Assembly (NCBI GenBank): GCA_016840185.1
Contig: JAEOSV010000052.1
Coordinates: forward strand, 1 to 16,334
Direction of reading: 5' to 3'
DNA from: Candidatus Hermodarchaeota archaeon
GTDB taxonomy: Archaea; Asgardarchaeota; Hermodarchaeia; Hermodarchaeales; Hermodarchaeaceae
DNA: 16,334 nucleotides
The notes under the pieces: generated by a model
Told to the model about the DNA's origin: nothing
The model's input: the letters and a program-made list of their open reading frames with translations, nothing else
Database searches by the model: none
Made by a program: the position numbers and the translations under genes
Part shown: one piece after another, positions 6,663-12,358 of the stretch
Position numbering within the stretch: position 1 is the stretch's first letter
Layout of the letters: every line of letters starts with the position of its first letter

Positions 6663-7493
6663 TTGCCCCCACAACTCCGGATTAACGAAGTAACAGCCAA
6701 AAGCATTCTGAATCCCAGTCGAATCAGTGGAGTCACCTATGCCATCAACCCATATGTAGGCTGCCAACATGCATGCAGTTATTGCTATGCACGTTTTATT
6801 TCCAGATATACTGGTCATCAAGGTGAAGTGTGGGGAAGTTTTGTAGATATTAAGGTGAATGCCCCTCGCATTTTGCAACAGCAGTTACGCCGTCGAAAGA
6901 AGACTACAAAGGACCCGGTGCTCTTTTCGAGTGTTACAGATGCGTACCAGCCTCTCGAGCGTCGTTACAAGGTTACCCGTACCTGTATTGAGTTGCTTTC
7001 CCGGTATGAATTTCCGATTTCTATTTTGACCAAATCGGATTTGATGTTACGAGATGTGGATTTACTTGGTCAGCATTCGGAAAATGAAGTGGGAATGACC
7101 GTAATTACCTTGAATGAGAAGGTCCGGCGAGTCTTTGAATCGGGAGCTGTACTGAGCAAACGTCGTCTGAAGGCTTTGAAGGAAATCAGTGGTCAAGGAA
7201 TTCGAACCTATGGATTTGTGGGTCCAATTATCCCTGAATTAAGTACCACTCATCTCGAAGAATTGATTCGTAATCTCGCCGAATGCGGAATTTCCTATGC
7301 TCTCTTCGATCGACTCAACATTAAGTATGGCAACCGACCTGCTATTGAGCAGGCACTCCGAACTCACTTTGATAAAGAAATGAAAATTATCTTAGACGCC
7401 CTTCGCCCTGGAAGCCTGTACTATGAGGAGGTTCGGAATCAGATTATGGAATATTCGCTCCAATATGGATTGGAAGCTGATATCATATTCTAA
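6663..7493 (+). CDS. SPL-family radical SAM protein (spore photoproduct lyase-like)
   Basis: Radical S-adenosylmethionine protein of 276 residues. The NPYVGC...C..CYAR block carries the CxxxCxxC cluster motif at Cys34, Cys38 and Cys41, which binds the [4Fe-4S] cluster that cleaves SAM. The surrounding GVTYAINPYVGC is diagnostic of the SPL/Rv2578c-like group. Further family features are the FSSVTDAYQPLE segment and the repeated beta/alpha units up to about residue 225 (ILTKSD, VGMTVITL, GFVGPIIP). True spore photoproduct lyases repair UV thymine photoproducts, but most archaeal members are uncharacterised, so the substrate is unknown. The start is TTG: an in-frame TGA at 6654 and the absence of ATG or GTG before the core leave it as the only good choice. 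The gene ends six bases before the convergent winged-helix gene. Confidence 0.88.
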   Translation: MPPQLRINEVTAKSILNPSRISGVTYAINPYVGCQHACSYCYARFISRYTGHQGEVWGSFVDIKVNAPRILQQQLRRRKKTTKDPVLFSSVTDAYQPLERRYKVTRTCIELLSRYEFPISILTKSDLMLRDVDLLGQHSENEVGMTVITLNEKVRRVFESGAVLSKRRLKALKEISGQGIRTYGFVGPIIPELSTTHLEELIRNLAECGISYALFDRLNIKYGNRPAIEQALRTHFDKEMKIILDALRPGSLYYEEVRNQIMEYSLQYGLEADIIF

Positions 7494-7499
7494 GAAATT

Positions 7500-7778
7500 T
7501 CATTCGTCGAAGGGTTCTTCGACTTCTAGAGCCCACCATAACATGGCCTTCTTTTTGATGCTTAATTTCCCATGAATTTTCCCTTCTTGTTTGAGTTGGT
7601 TAAGTAATCGACTGGGAGAATCGGGGCATCCGATTTCATGGAAAAGCCGTGTGACTTCAAAAGTTGTCATGGGACGTTGTGCGTCGCTGAGAATCATCTC
7701 TACTGCTAGGGCAGATTGCGATTCTTTCTTTTTGGGTTTAGCGACGGGTTGTTCTTCGGACAATGAAATCAACCTCAT
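7500..7778 (-). CDS. Small winged helix-turn-helix DNA-binding protein
   Basis: A 92-residue protein predicted to be a winged-helix transcription factor or related nucleic-acid-binding protein. After a disordered, lysine-rich lead (residues 1-22, with PKKKESQ), helix 1 is SALAVEMILSDAQ, helix 2 TTFEVTRLFHEIG, and the recognition helix SPSRLLNQLKQEGKI; the beta-wing is GKLSIKKKAMLWWALE, ending in a Trp pair. There is no sensor or metal-binding domain. The ATG at 7778 is taken; no ribosome binding site is visible. A palindrome containing a TATA-like core lies 33-52 bases upstream of the start, making autoregulation possible. It lies downstream of the TPR-like gene on the same strand with an 81-base gap. 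The fold assignment is by pattern, not by alignment. Confidence 0.7.
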   Translation of the reverse strand: MRLISLSEEQPVAKPKKKESQSALAVEMILSDAQRPMTTFEVTRLFHEIGCPDSPSRLLNQLKQEGKIHGKLSIKKKAMLWWALEVEEPFDE

Positions 7779-7810
7779 AGGAAGAGACTCAGTTAGAAAA
7801 AGAAGAGTGG

Positions 7811-7830
7811 TGGGGACATAAAAATCCCCA
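7811..7830 (-). promoter_or_regulatory. Palindrome spanning a TATA-like box upstream of the winged-helix gene
   Basis: On the minus strand TGGGGA and TCCCCA flank TTTTTATG, a six-base perfect inverted repeat that extends to eight pairs with one G-T. The A/T core resembles a TATA box and would direct initiation near 7795. It can be read in two ways: an operator over the promoter of the winged-helix gene, or a hairpin terminator for the upstream TPR-like gene, as a pyrimidine-rich CTTCTTTTTCT follows on that strand. Both may apply. Confidence 0.45.
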
Positions 7831-7859
7831 TCTTGGATTGTTATTGGAGCACGGAAATC

Positions 7860-8342
7860 TTAGATTGTCTTAAGGTCACCCTCAATCATTTCGCGGGTGT
7901 CTTTGTTTTCAACATCTGCCAGGGATGCCTTCGCTAGTTTGAAATATTTTTCCTTGTTCTTCGCATCACCTTTTACTGCGTATCCACGAGCAAGGGCTTC
8001 GTAGGCGTAGGAGAGGTCCCAATCTTTGATGCCTTCTTTTTTACAAATATCGAGATAGGTTTTGCCATAGTGAACGGCACGGTCGCCATCACCCAGGACA
8101 GCATAGACCCGTGAGAGTTGCCAGTCACCTCGACCAAGATTAATGGGGGCTGCGTCCCAACCGTTTTCAACGCGGACTCCCCAGTGATATCGTGAAGCAT
8201 GAGATGAGTTGACCATGATATCTTTTTCTTCATTCGTGAGTTTCTCTTTGTCTAAGTAGTTCCAGGTGTTGTTGAAGAGGTCAACCGCCATCATTCTATG
8301 CCATTTTTCGAGAGACAATTTGTCATCTGCCAATTTATTCAA
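7860..8342 (-). CDS. TPR-like conserved hypothetical protein
   Basis: A 160-residue soluble helical protein of a conserved hypothetical family that I recognise by its motifs. The N-terminal WHRMMAVDLFNNTWNYLDKE is followed by SSHASRYHWG and INLGRGDWQLSRVYAVLG; then come at least two TPR-like helical hairpins (residues 70-145), including RAVHYGKTYLDICKKE and YAYEALARGYAVKGD. TPR scaffolds mediate protein-protein contacts; no catalytic motif is visible and the partner is unknown. The start is TTG at 8342, supported by a TATA-like TAAATTAT centred about 24 bases upstream (8362-8369) and by family members usually having a short lead before the WHR motif. Methionines 17-18 would truncate that motif. 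An 81-base gap separates it from the downstream winged-helix gene. Confidence 0.8.
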   Translation of the reverse strand: MNKLADDKLSLEKWHRMMAVDLFNNTWNYLDKEKLTNEEKDIMVNSSHASRYHWGVRVENGWDAAPINLGRGDWQLSRVYAVLGDGDRAVHYGKTYLDICKKEGIKDWDLSYAYEALARGYAVKGDAKNKEKYFKLAKASLADVENKDTREMIEGDLKTI

Positions 8343-8361
8343 CCTTCCAGTGTAATACGAG

Positions 8362-8369
8362 ATAATTTA
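8362..8369 (-). promoter_or_regulatory. TATA-like box of the TPR-like gene
   Basis: TAAATTAT on the minus strand is centred about 24 bases before the TTG start, consistent with a leaderless transcript. It overlaps the stop of the doubtful 54-codon frame at 8367-8531. Confidence 0.35.
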
Positions 8370-8531
8370 GGCTTGCTTAAAAATACCTAGGGTTTTGCGA
8401 GGAAAATCGTTTCCATCAACAAGCGCCGATAGTATTGAGAACTGATTAATGGAAACATCATCTAAAATGGGAAATCGAAATTCTTTTTCAGCGCCGTGTG
8501 AAAGACCATATAGATAGTACAGTCCCTTCAT
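8367..8531 (-). CDS. Doubtful small ORF in the divergent region
   Basis: A 54-codon frame beginning at an ATG preceded by a weak AGGT. The product would start MKGLYYLYGLSHGAEKEF and contain VSINQFSILSAL, which has the alternation of a folded protein and a faint resemblance to the start of longin-like proteins. The frame continues upstream to a GTG at 8678, but that longer form would run antisense through the N-terminus of the longin-like gene. It occupies most of the 258-base space between two divergent genes, so it may be a real small protein, a remnant of a longin-like gene, or chance. Nothing else is seen in this stretch apart from the promoter of the TPR-like gene. Confidence 0.3.
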   Translation of the reverse strand: MKGLYYLYGLSHGAEKEFRFPILDDVSINQFSILSALVDGNDFPRKTLGIFKQA

Positions 8532-8600
8532 GGGTTGACCTGAAGAGGGAACTATGACTGGGAGTTCATTTGCGATCAGAGCTTGTGGAAAGCGAGGAAG

Positions 8601-9368
8601 ATGATCAAAGCGATATTTATCGTGCTCAACGGGGCCTACGCCTTCTCCAGACAATACACGGAGCAAATTGACCCCCACATGCTTTCAGGACTCCTCACAG
8701 CGTTTCGAGTTTCTTCAAAGGAGTTTGCTACAGGAGATTTTCGTCAAGCAAAATTTGAAGGCTCCGAAGTTATGGTTGACGGGCTGACTGAGCGACCCAA
8801 CGATTTTGTCGCCATCTTCGCTACTCCTGATGAACGTTCAACTGACCTCACTAATCTGATGGGACTCATCAAATCTGCATTTATTGGAAACTACGGTGAA
8901 CGTATCCACACTTGGGACAGTTTGGAAGGCCCTTTTTCCGAATTTGAGCCCATGATAGACCAGATCATTGCTGGGTGTGTCTGGTGTGACACCGAAGAAG
9001 TGTTGGACCCACCAAAAGTCACGTTTACAACAGATCTGATTCCTGCCAAGGAAACCGTGTACAGGGGCAACACTCTGAACGTCAAATACTATATTCACAA
9101 CACAAGCCCAAATCCCATCCACTTAACGGCTATAGTCAACGCTATCCCCAATTTGTTCCAGTTGGACGGATTAACCAAGAATGTCATCCTCCGGAAAACC
9201 GCGTTCCTCCGCAATTACGAACTTGCACCCGATGAAGCCCATGAAACAATCTTACCCATTAAAGCCCGACGAATCGGTCACACTGAAATTGCGCCCATCC
9301 TGTTCATTACTCGTGGAAAACAAGCCTTCACCGTACTTGGAGAATTGCGTGACATCGACATCATTTAA
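8601..9368 (+). CDS. Longin/roadblock-like domain protein with C-terminal Ig-like domain
   Basis: A 255-residue protein in two parts. Residues 1-125 read as a longin/roadblock-type alpha/beta domain: an initial strand MIKAIFIVLNGAYAFSRQY, a helix DPHMLSGLLTAF, paired strands around GSEVMVDGL and DFVAIFATP, and a final long helix ending EFEPMIDQIIAG. Such domains serve small GTPases as regulators or partners and are abundant in Asgard archaea. A linker with Cys126 and Cys129 (CVWC) leads to residues 138-255, a beta-rich region (VTFTTDLIPAKETVYRGNTLNVKYYI, given here as positions 140-165) resembling Ig-like beta-sandwich domains. There is no signal peptide or membrane segment, so it should be cytosolic. 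The ATG at 8601 follows GAGG and fits the domain start; an in-frame TTG at 8583 would add six residues. Domain calls are by pattern. Confidence 0.68.
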   Translation: MIKAIFIVLNGAYAFSRQYTEQIDPHMLSGLLTAFRVSSKEFATGDFRQAKFEGSEVMVDGLTERPNDFVAIFATPDERSTDLTNLMGLIKSAFIGNYGERIHTWDSLEGPFSEFEPMIDQIIAGCVWCDTEEVLDPPKVTFTTDLIPAKETVYRGNTLNVKYYIHNTSPNPIHLTAIVNAIPNLFQLDGLTKNVILRKTAFLRNYELAPDEAHETILPIKARRIGHTEIAPILFITRGKQAFTVLGELRDIDII

Positions 9369-9378
9369 TTCGTTGAAG

Positions 9379-9400
9379 TTAGACGACGTCTAAAGTTTTT
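9379..9400 (+). terminator. Hairpin plus T-run, or operator, after the longin-like gene
   Basis: TTAGAC-GAC-GTCTAA is a perfect stem of six (seven if the central base is the only unpaired one), followed by AGTTTTT, ten bases after the longin-like gene stop. It has the form of an intrinsic terminator. The trailing TTTTTAA is also placed 26 bases before the next ATG, so the element may instead be a palindromic operator just upstream of a TATA box. Confidence 0.45.
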
Positions 9401-9424
9401 AACCTGAATCCCTTATTGAACGGT

Positions 9425-9607
9425 ATGCTCCAGCTTGCCCTGACACTTCTCTTATTTTTCACGTTATGTGTGTTCGCAGGGTTACTGGTCAAAATACGAT
9501 TTCTTTTACTCGAGAAACTGGTTGGAGTGTTCTCCCCATATGTTTGGATTGGCATGACAATTTTGAAGTGGGTTTGGCGTGAACAAAAACGAAACCAAAA
9601 AGTATGA
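9425..9607 (+). CDS. Small membrane protein of unknown function
   Basis: A 60-residue, strongly hydrophobic protein. One clear membrane helix spans residues 2-22 (LQLALTLLLFFTLCVFAGLLV), and a second, weaker one about 32-49 (LVGVFSPYVWIGMTILKW), followed by a basic tail REQKRNQK expected on the cytoplasmic side. It matches no family I know. The ATG at 9425 lacks a Shine-Dalgarno site but is 26 bases from a TATA-like TTTTTAA (9396-9402), suggesting a leaderless transcript; an in-frame TTG at 9416 would add three residues. It lies downstream of the longin-like gene on the same strand and converges with mvhA, 17 bases away. The hydrophobic pattern and promoter spacing support it, though its small size leaves doubt. 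Confidence 0.5.
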   Translation: MLQLALTLLLFFTLCVFAGLLVKIRFLLLEKLVGVFSPYVWIGMTILKWVWREQKRNQKV

Positions 9608-9624
9608 GAAATCAATTAACCCGT

Positions 9625-10995
9625 TTACTTGATCAGCTCAATAAAATGCACCGAACAAGAGATGCAAGGATCATAAGCACGGATTAGTGGCTCAATTTTC
9701 TGAGCTACGGTATCATGGCTTTCAGGTGCGGGTTTGAGGAGGTCGGGGAGGAGTTCTTGGGCTTTGGATTGGACAGCATGTTCTATGGTTCGGACGTTTT
9801 GGGCGGTGGCGATGACGATGTTGACTTTAGTGATGATGCCGTCGTCGTTGGTCCAGTAGTTATGGAAGAGGGTACCGCGGGGTGCTTCGACCACGCCGAC
9901 GCCTTCGCCAGCCTTTGGCTCGACGGGGACGCGGTAGTTGTCTTCTTGGAGTGCGGGGTCATGGATGAGGGTGATGGCTTGTTCGACGACGCCGACCAGT
10001 TCAGCGGAGCGGGCGAGGTTATAAGCGATGGGATCGTGTACGGGTTTGTCACCGAACATCTCGTAAAGTTGGTCGTGATACCCTTGGGCGAGTTCGCTGG
10101 CCATTCTTTTGACTACATTTAGTCGGGCGAGTGGTCCCACACGGTAGTTTCCTTTTTCGGGACCAAGTTCTTTAATGAACGGATATTTCACTGTGGTGTA
10201 AGGCATGGCGTCTTCCGCAATGTATTGGGCATAGTCTTTGGGTGCAAAGTCATGGAGTTTCTTGCCGTCAGGAGTGATGAAGCGGAGGGTACCGTCATAA
10301 ATGTCGTGAACACCTTTGTTGTGTAGTCCGAAATAATGGGTAGGATCACTGAGGTAGTAACCAACTTTGCCACCTTTTTGTGATGCAAGTTTGAAGTAGA
10401 GATCGGCGATTGCTTGGGCGGTTTTCAGAGCTTTGGGAGCCTGTTTAACCAGTTTGTCACGTTCTTCTTCAAGGAGTGGTCCTGCCATACCACCAGGAAC
10501 GGCGGTACAGGGGTGAATCATGCGACCTCCAACGGCTTTGATAATACTTTGTCCGAACATTCGGAGTTCAATTCCTGCTTTGGCAAGAACTGGATCTTTT
10601 GCAGCGACTGCAAGTACGTTAGGTGTATTGGGAGTGAGAAAATCAGGAAGGGCAAGGTAGACCTGGTGAAGGGCGTGGCTGTGGATGTATTCTCCGAAGT
10701 TTTCAAGGTGTCGGAGTTTAACTGCTTGTTTGGGAGGTGTTACACCCCATGCGCCTTCCACGGCTTTCACCGAACCGAGGTGATGAGCAACTGAACAGAT
10801 ACCGCAGATACGTTCAGAAAGTTGAGGTGCCTCTTCAGCGGGGATACCTTCCATAAACCGTTCGAACATGCGAGGGGATTCGATGATGTGGAAGTGACAT
10901 TTGTTGAGCTTGCCGCCTGTCACGTCTAACGTGATTTTAGCGTGACCTTCAAGGCGAGTCATGGGTTCGATTTCGATGTGCTGGGATTTGGTCAT
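9625..10995 (-). CDS. mvhA: F420-nonreducing [NiFe]-hydrogenase large subunit MvhA
   Basis: Large, catalytic subunit of a group 3c [NiFe]-hydrogenase, which splits H2 and feeds electrons through MvhG and MvhD to HdrA. Of its 456 residues, the nickel ligands are in the N-terminal RICGICSVAH motif (Cys64, Cys67) and the C-terminal DPCISCSVH motif (Cys444, Cys447). His450 is the expected endopeptidase cleavage site, leaving only a six-residue tail (FIELIK) to remove. The N-terminal EPMTRLEGHAKI is the usual beginning of the family. Last gene of the operon: its ATG overlaps the mvhG stop by four bases (ATGA) and has AGGAGTGA at 11003-11010, seven bases ahead. Assignment to group 3c rests on mvhD and hdrA in the same operon. 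It is cytosolic with no membrane anchor in view. Confidence 0.95.
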   Translation of the reverse strand: MTKSQHIEIEPMTRLEGHAKITLDVTGGKLNKCHFHIIESPRMFERFMEGIPAEEAPQLSERICGICSVAHHLGSVKAVEGAWGVTPPKQAVKLRHLENFGEYIHSHALHQVYLALPDFLTPNTPNVLAVAAKDPVLAKAGIELRMFGQSIIKAVGGRMIHPCTAVPGGMAGPLLEEERDKLVKQAPKALKTAQAIADLYFKLASQKGGKVGYYLSDPTHYFGLHNKGVHDIYDGTLRFITPDGKKLHDFAPKDYAQYIAEDAMPYTTVKYPFIKELGPEKGNYRVGPLARLNVVKRMASELAQGYHDQLYEMFGDKPVHDPIAYNLARSAELVGVVEQAITLIHDPALQEDNYRVPVEPKAGEGVGVVEAPRGTLFHNYWTNDDGIITKVNIVIATAQNVRTIEHAVQSKAQELLPDLLKPAPESHDTVAQKIEPLIRAYDPCISCSVHFIELIK

Positions 10996-11873
10996 TGTTT
11001 CTTCACTCCTTTTCGAAGGTTGTCGAGTTTTGATGAAGCGTATGTATATCGAGCAAAGGTTACGGCGAGTCGTGGTAATTTGAAGTTAGCAACTTGATCT
11101 TCTTCCATGGCTGCTAGCGCATCTAGCATTGCGACACCTTGGTCCCAGACGGTTTCCGAAGGACCTCGGCATCCGGTGCAAGGCATGTTGCGTCGGGTAC
11201 ATTCGGCATTACAGCCGGCACGTGTTGCGGGTCCCATGCAGAGAAATCCCTGGGCGAGGAGGCATTTGTTGGGTTCAGGAATTTCATGTGTGCGACGGAG
11301 TTGAGTGGGAATCTCGGTAAAGCGTTCAAGGGGACATTCATCACAGACGCTTTTAGTTGAAAGTCGGGGGGTTTCTCCTGCAAGTAGTGCTGTGATCACT
11401 TGGGCAATTTCATCTGGATGAGGTGGACAGCCGGGCAGAATGAAATCGACTTTCACGACATCATTGAGACGAAGATCGGCTGGTAGGACTTGGGGTACGT
11501 TTTCGTGGGGTACAACTTTCTGGGCCATGAGTATGGTTTTGTGATAAACATATTCCACGCCTTCTTGGGCATCGAAGGTGTTCGCTAGTCCGTTGACGCC
11601 ACCGTGGGCTGAGCATGCACCGAAGGCAATGACGAATTTTGCTTGTTTTCGCATGGCTTTGGCCATTTCCTGGTCATGGTCGGTGCGGATGCTGCCTTCA
11701 ATAAGTGCAACGTCGATATTGGGGGGAATTGGGTTCTTGGTATCGACCAATGGGTAGGAATAGACGAGTTCAACGTCTTTTAGGACGTCCAGGAGGGCTA
11801 CTCCGATATCGAGCAAGGCGATATGACATCCACTGCACCCGGCCATTCCCATTGTTGCGATTCGAACGGTCAT
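10992..11873 (-). CDS. mvhG: F420-nonreducing hydrogenase small subunit MvhG
   Basis: Electron-transfer small subunit of the [NiFe]-hydrogenase, carrying the iron-sulfur relay from the NiFe centre to MvhD. In 293 residues, the proximal cluster is ligated by Cys13 and Cys16 (AGCSGCH), Cys87 (GACSAHGG) and Cys149 (PGCPPHP). The C-terminal half has eight further cysteines, at about 177, 180, 204, 212, 221, 225, 232 and 235, enough for the medial and distal [4Fe-4S] clusters. There is no twin-arginine signal, so it is cytosolic. A GTG two codons upstream is possible, but the ATG at 11873 forms the same ATGA overlap with mvhD as other junctions in this operon and is preceded by GGGGTGA. The gene overlaps mvhA by four bases. 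Confidence 0.95.
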   Translation of the reverse strand: MTVRIATMGMAGCSGCHIALLDIGVALLDVLKDVELVYSYPLVDTKNPIPPNIDVALIEGSIRTDHDQEMAKAMRKQAKFVIAFGACSAHGGVNGLANTFDAQEGVEYVYHKTILMAQKVVPHENVPQVLPADLRLNDVVKVDFILPGCPPHPDEIAQVITALLAGETPRLSTKSVCDECPLERFTEIPTQLRRTHEIPEPNKCLLAQGFLCMGPATRAGCNAECTRRNMPCTGCRGPSETVWDQGVAMLDALAAMEEDQVANFKLPRLAVTFARYTYASSKLDNLRKGVKKQ

Positions 11874-12358
11874 TCGCACTTCACCCCGAGTTTAACTTGT
11901 TTCAGTGGATTGGGTCCTAGTTTCAGAATCTGTTCATAAAACGATGACGCAGTTTCTACCCATTTTCCAGCCATTCCCGCACTCATCAACTCAAAAATCA
12001 ATCGTCCACCGAGTCCAATATCTTCGAGGTCTTTGGCGAGTTTTTGCATGCGCTTCTCCGCGTGATAGTTTCCTGTAACAAAATGGCATTGTTCTTTGAG
12101 GCACCCAGTGACCATAACACCATCCGCGCCCTCTCGGAGGGCTTCGATGACATGGAGGGGATCGACGCGTCCTGAACAGGGAACACGAATGATTTCTACA
12201 TTGATAGGGTAAGACATTTTGCTGGTTCCGGCAAGATCGGCTGCACCATAGGAACAATAGTGGCAACAAAAGCTGACGATGCGTGGCTCAAAGGCGGCTT
12301 TTGATTTGGCAGGGATCTTGGCAGACTTTGCTTGGGTTTTTGTTTTGGCTTTACTCAT
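11870..12358 (-). CDS. mvhD: F420-nonreducing hydrogenase iron-sulfur subunit MvhD
   Basis: Delta subunit that carries a [2Fe-2S] cluster and links the Mvh hydrogenase to HdrA. In 162 residues the cysteines are Cys32-x-x-Cys35 (with an extra Cys31), Cys61 (PCSGRVD), Cys86 and Cys91 (GCLKEQCHF), the complete MvhD pattern. The first ~23 residues are unusual: a lysine/alanine-rich tail (SKAKTKTQAKSAKIPAKSK) before the usual MvhD start at EPRIVSFCC. The start is ATG at 12358, which overlaps the hdrA stop by four bases; no strong Shine-Dalgarno is seen, only a G-rich GGGGG about ten bases upstream, so translation is probably coupled. It overlaps mvhG by four bases. The same fold recurs as the C-terminal domain of the upstream HdrA-like fusion. 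Confidence 0.93.
   Translation of the reverse strand: MSKAKTKTQAKSAKIPAKSKAAFEPRIVSFCCHYCSYGAADLAGTSKMSYPINVEIIRVPCSGRVDPLHVIEALREGADGVMVTGCLKEQCHFVTGNYHAEKRMQKLAKDLEDIGLGGRLIFELMSAGMAGKWVETASSFYEQILKLGPNPLKQVKLGVKCE

Noticed and set aside
8367..8678. Longer, 103-codon version of the minus-strand frame
   Set aside because: It needs a GTG start and would run antisense through the first 26 codons of the longin-like gene, whose coding pattern is convincing. Only the shorter part is kept, at low confidence.
9715..10122. Plus-strand frame of 135 codons opposite mvhA
   Set aside because: It is a shadow of the mvhA reading frame, rich in Val, Asp and Gly from the reverse complement of common codons. 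The same applies to other long opposite-strand frames in hdrA and mvhG.
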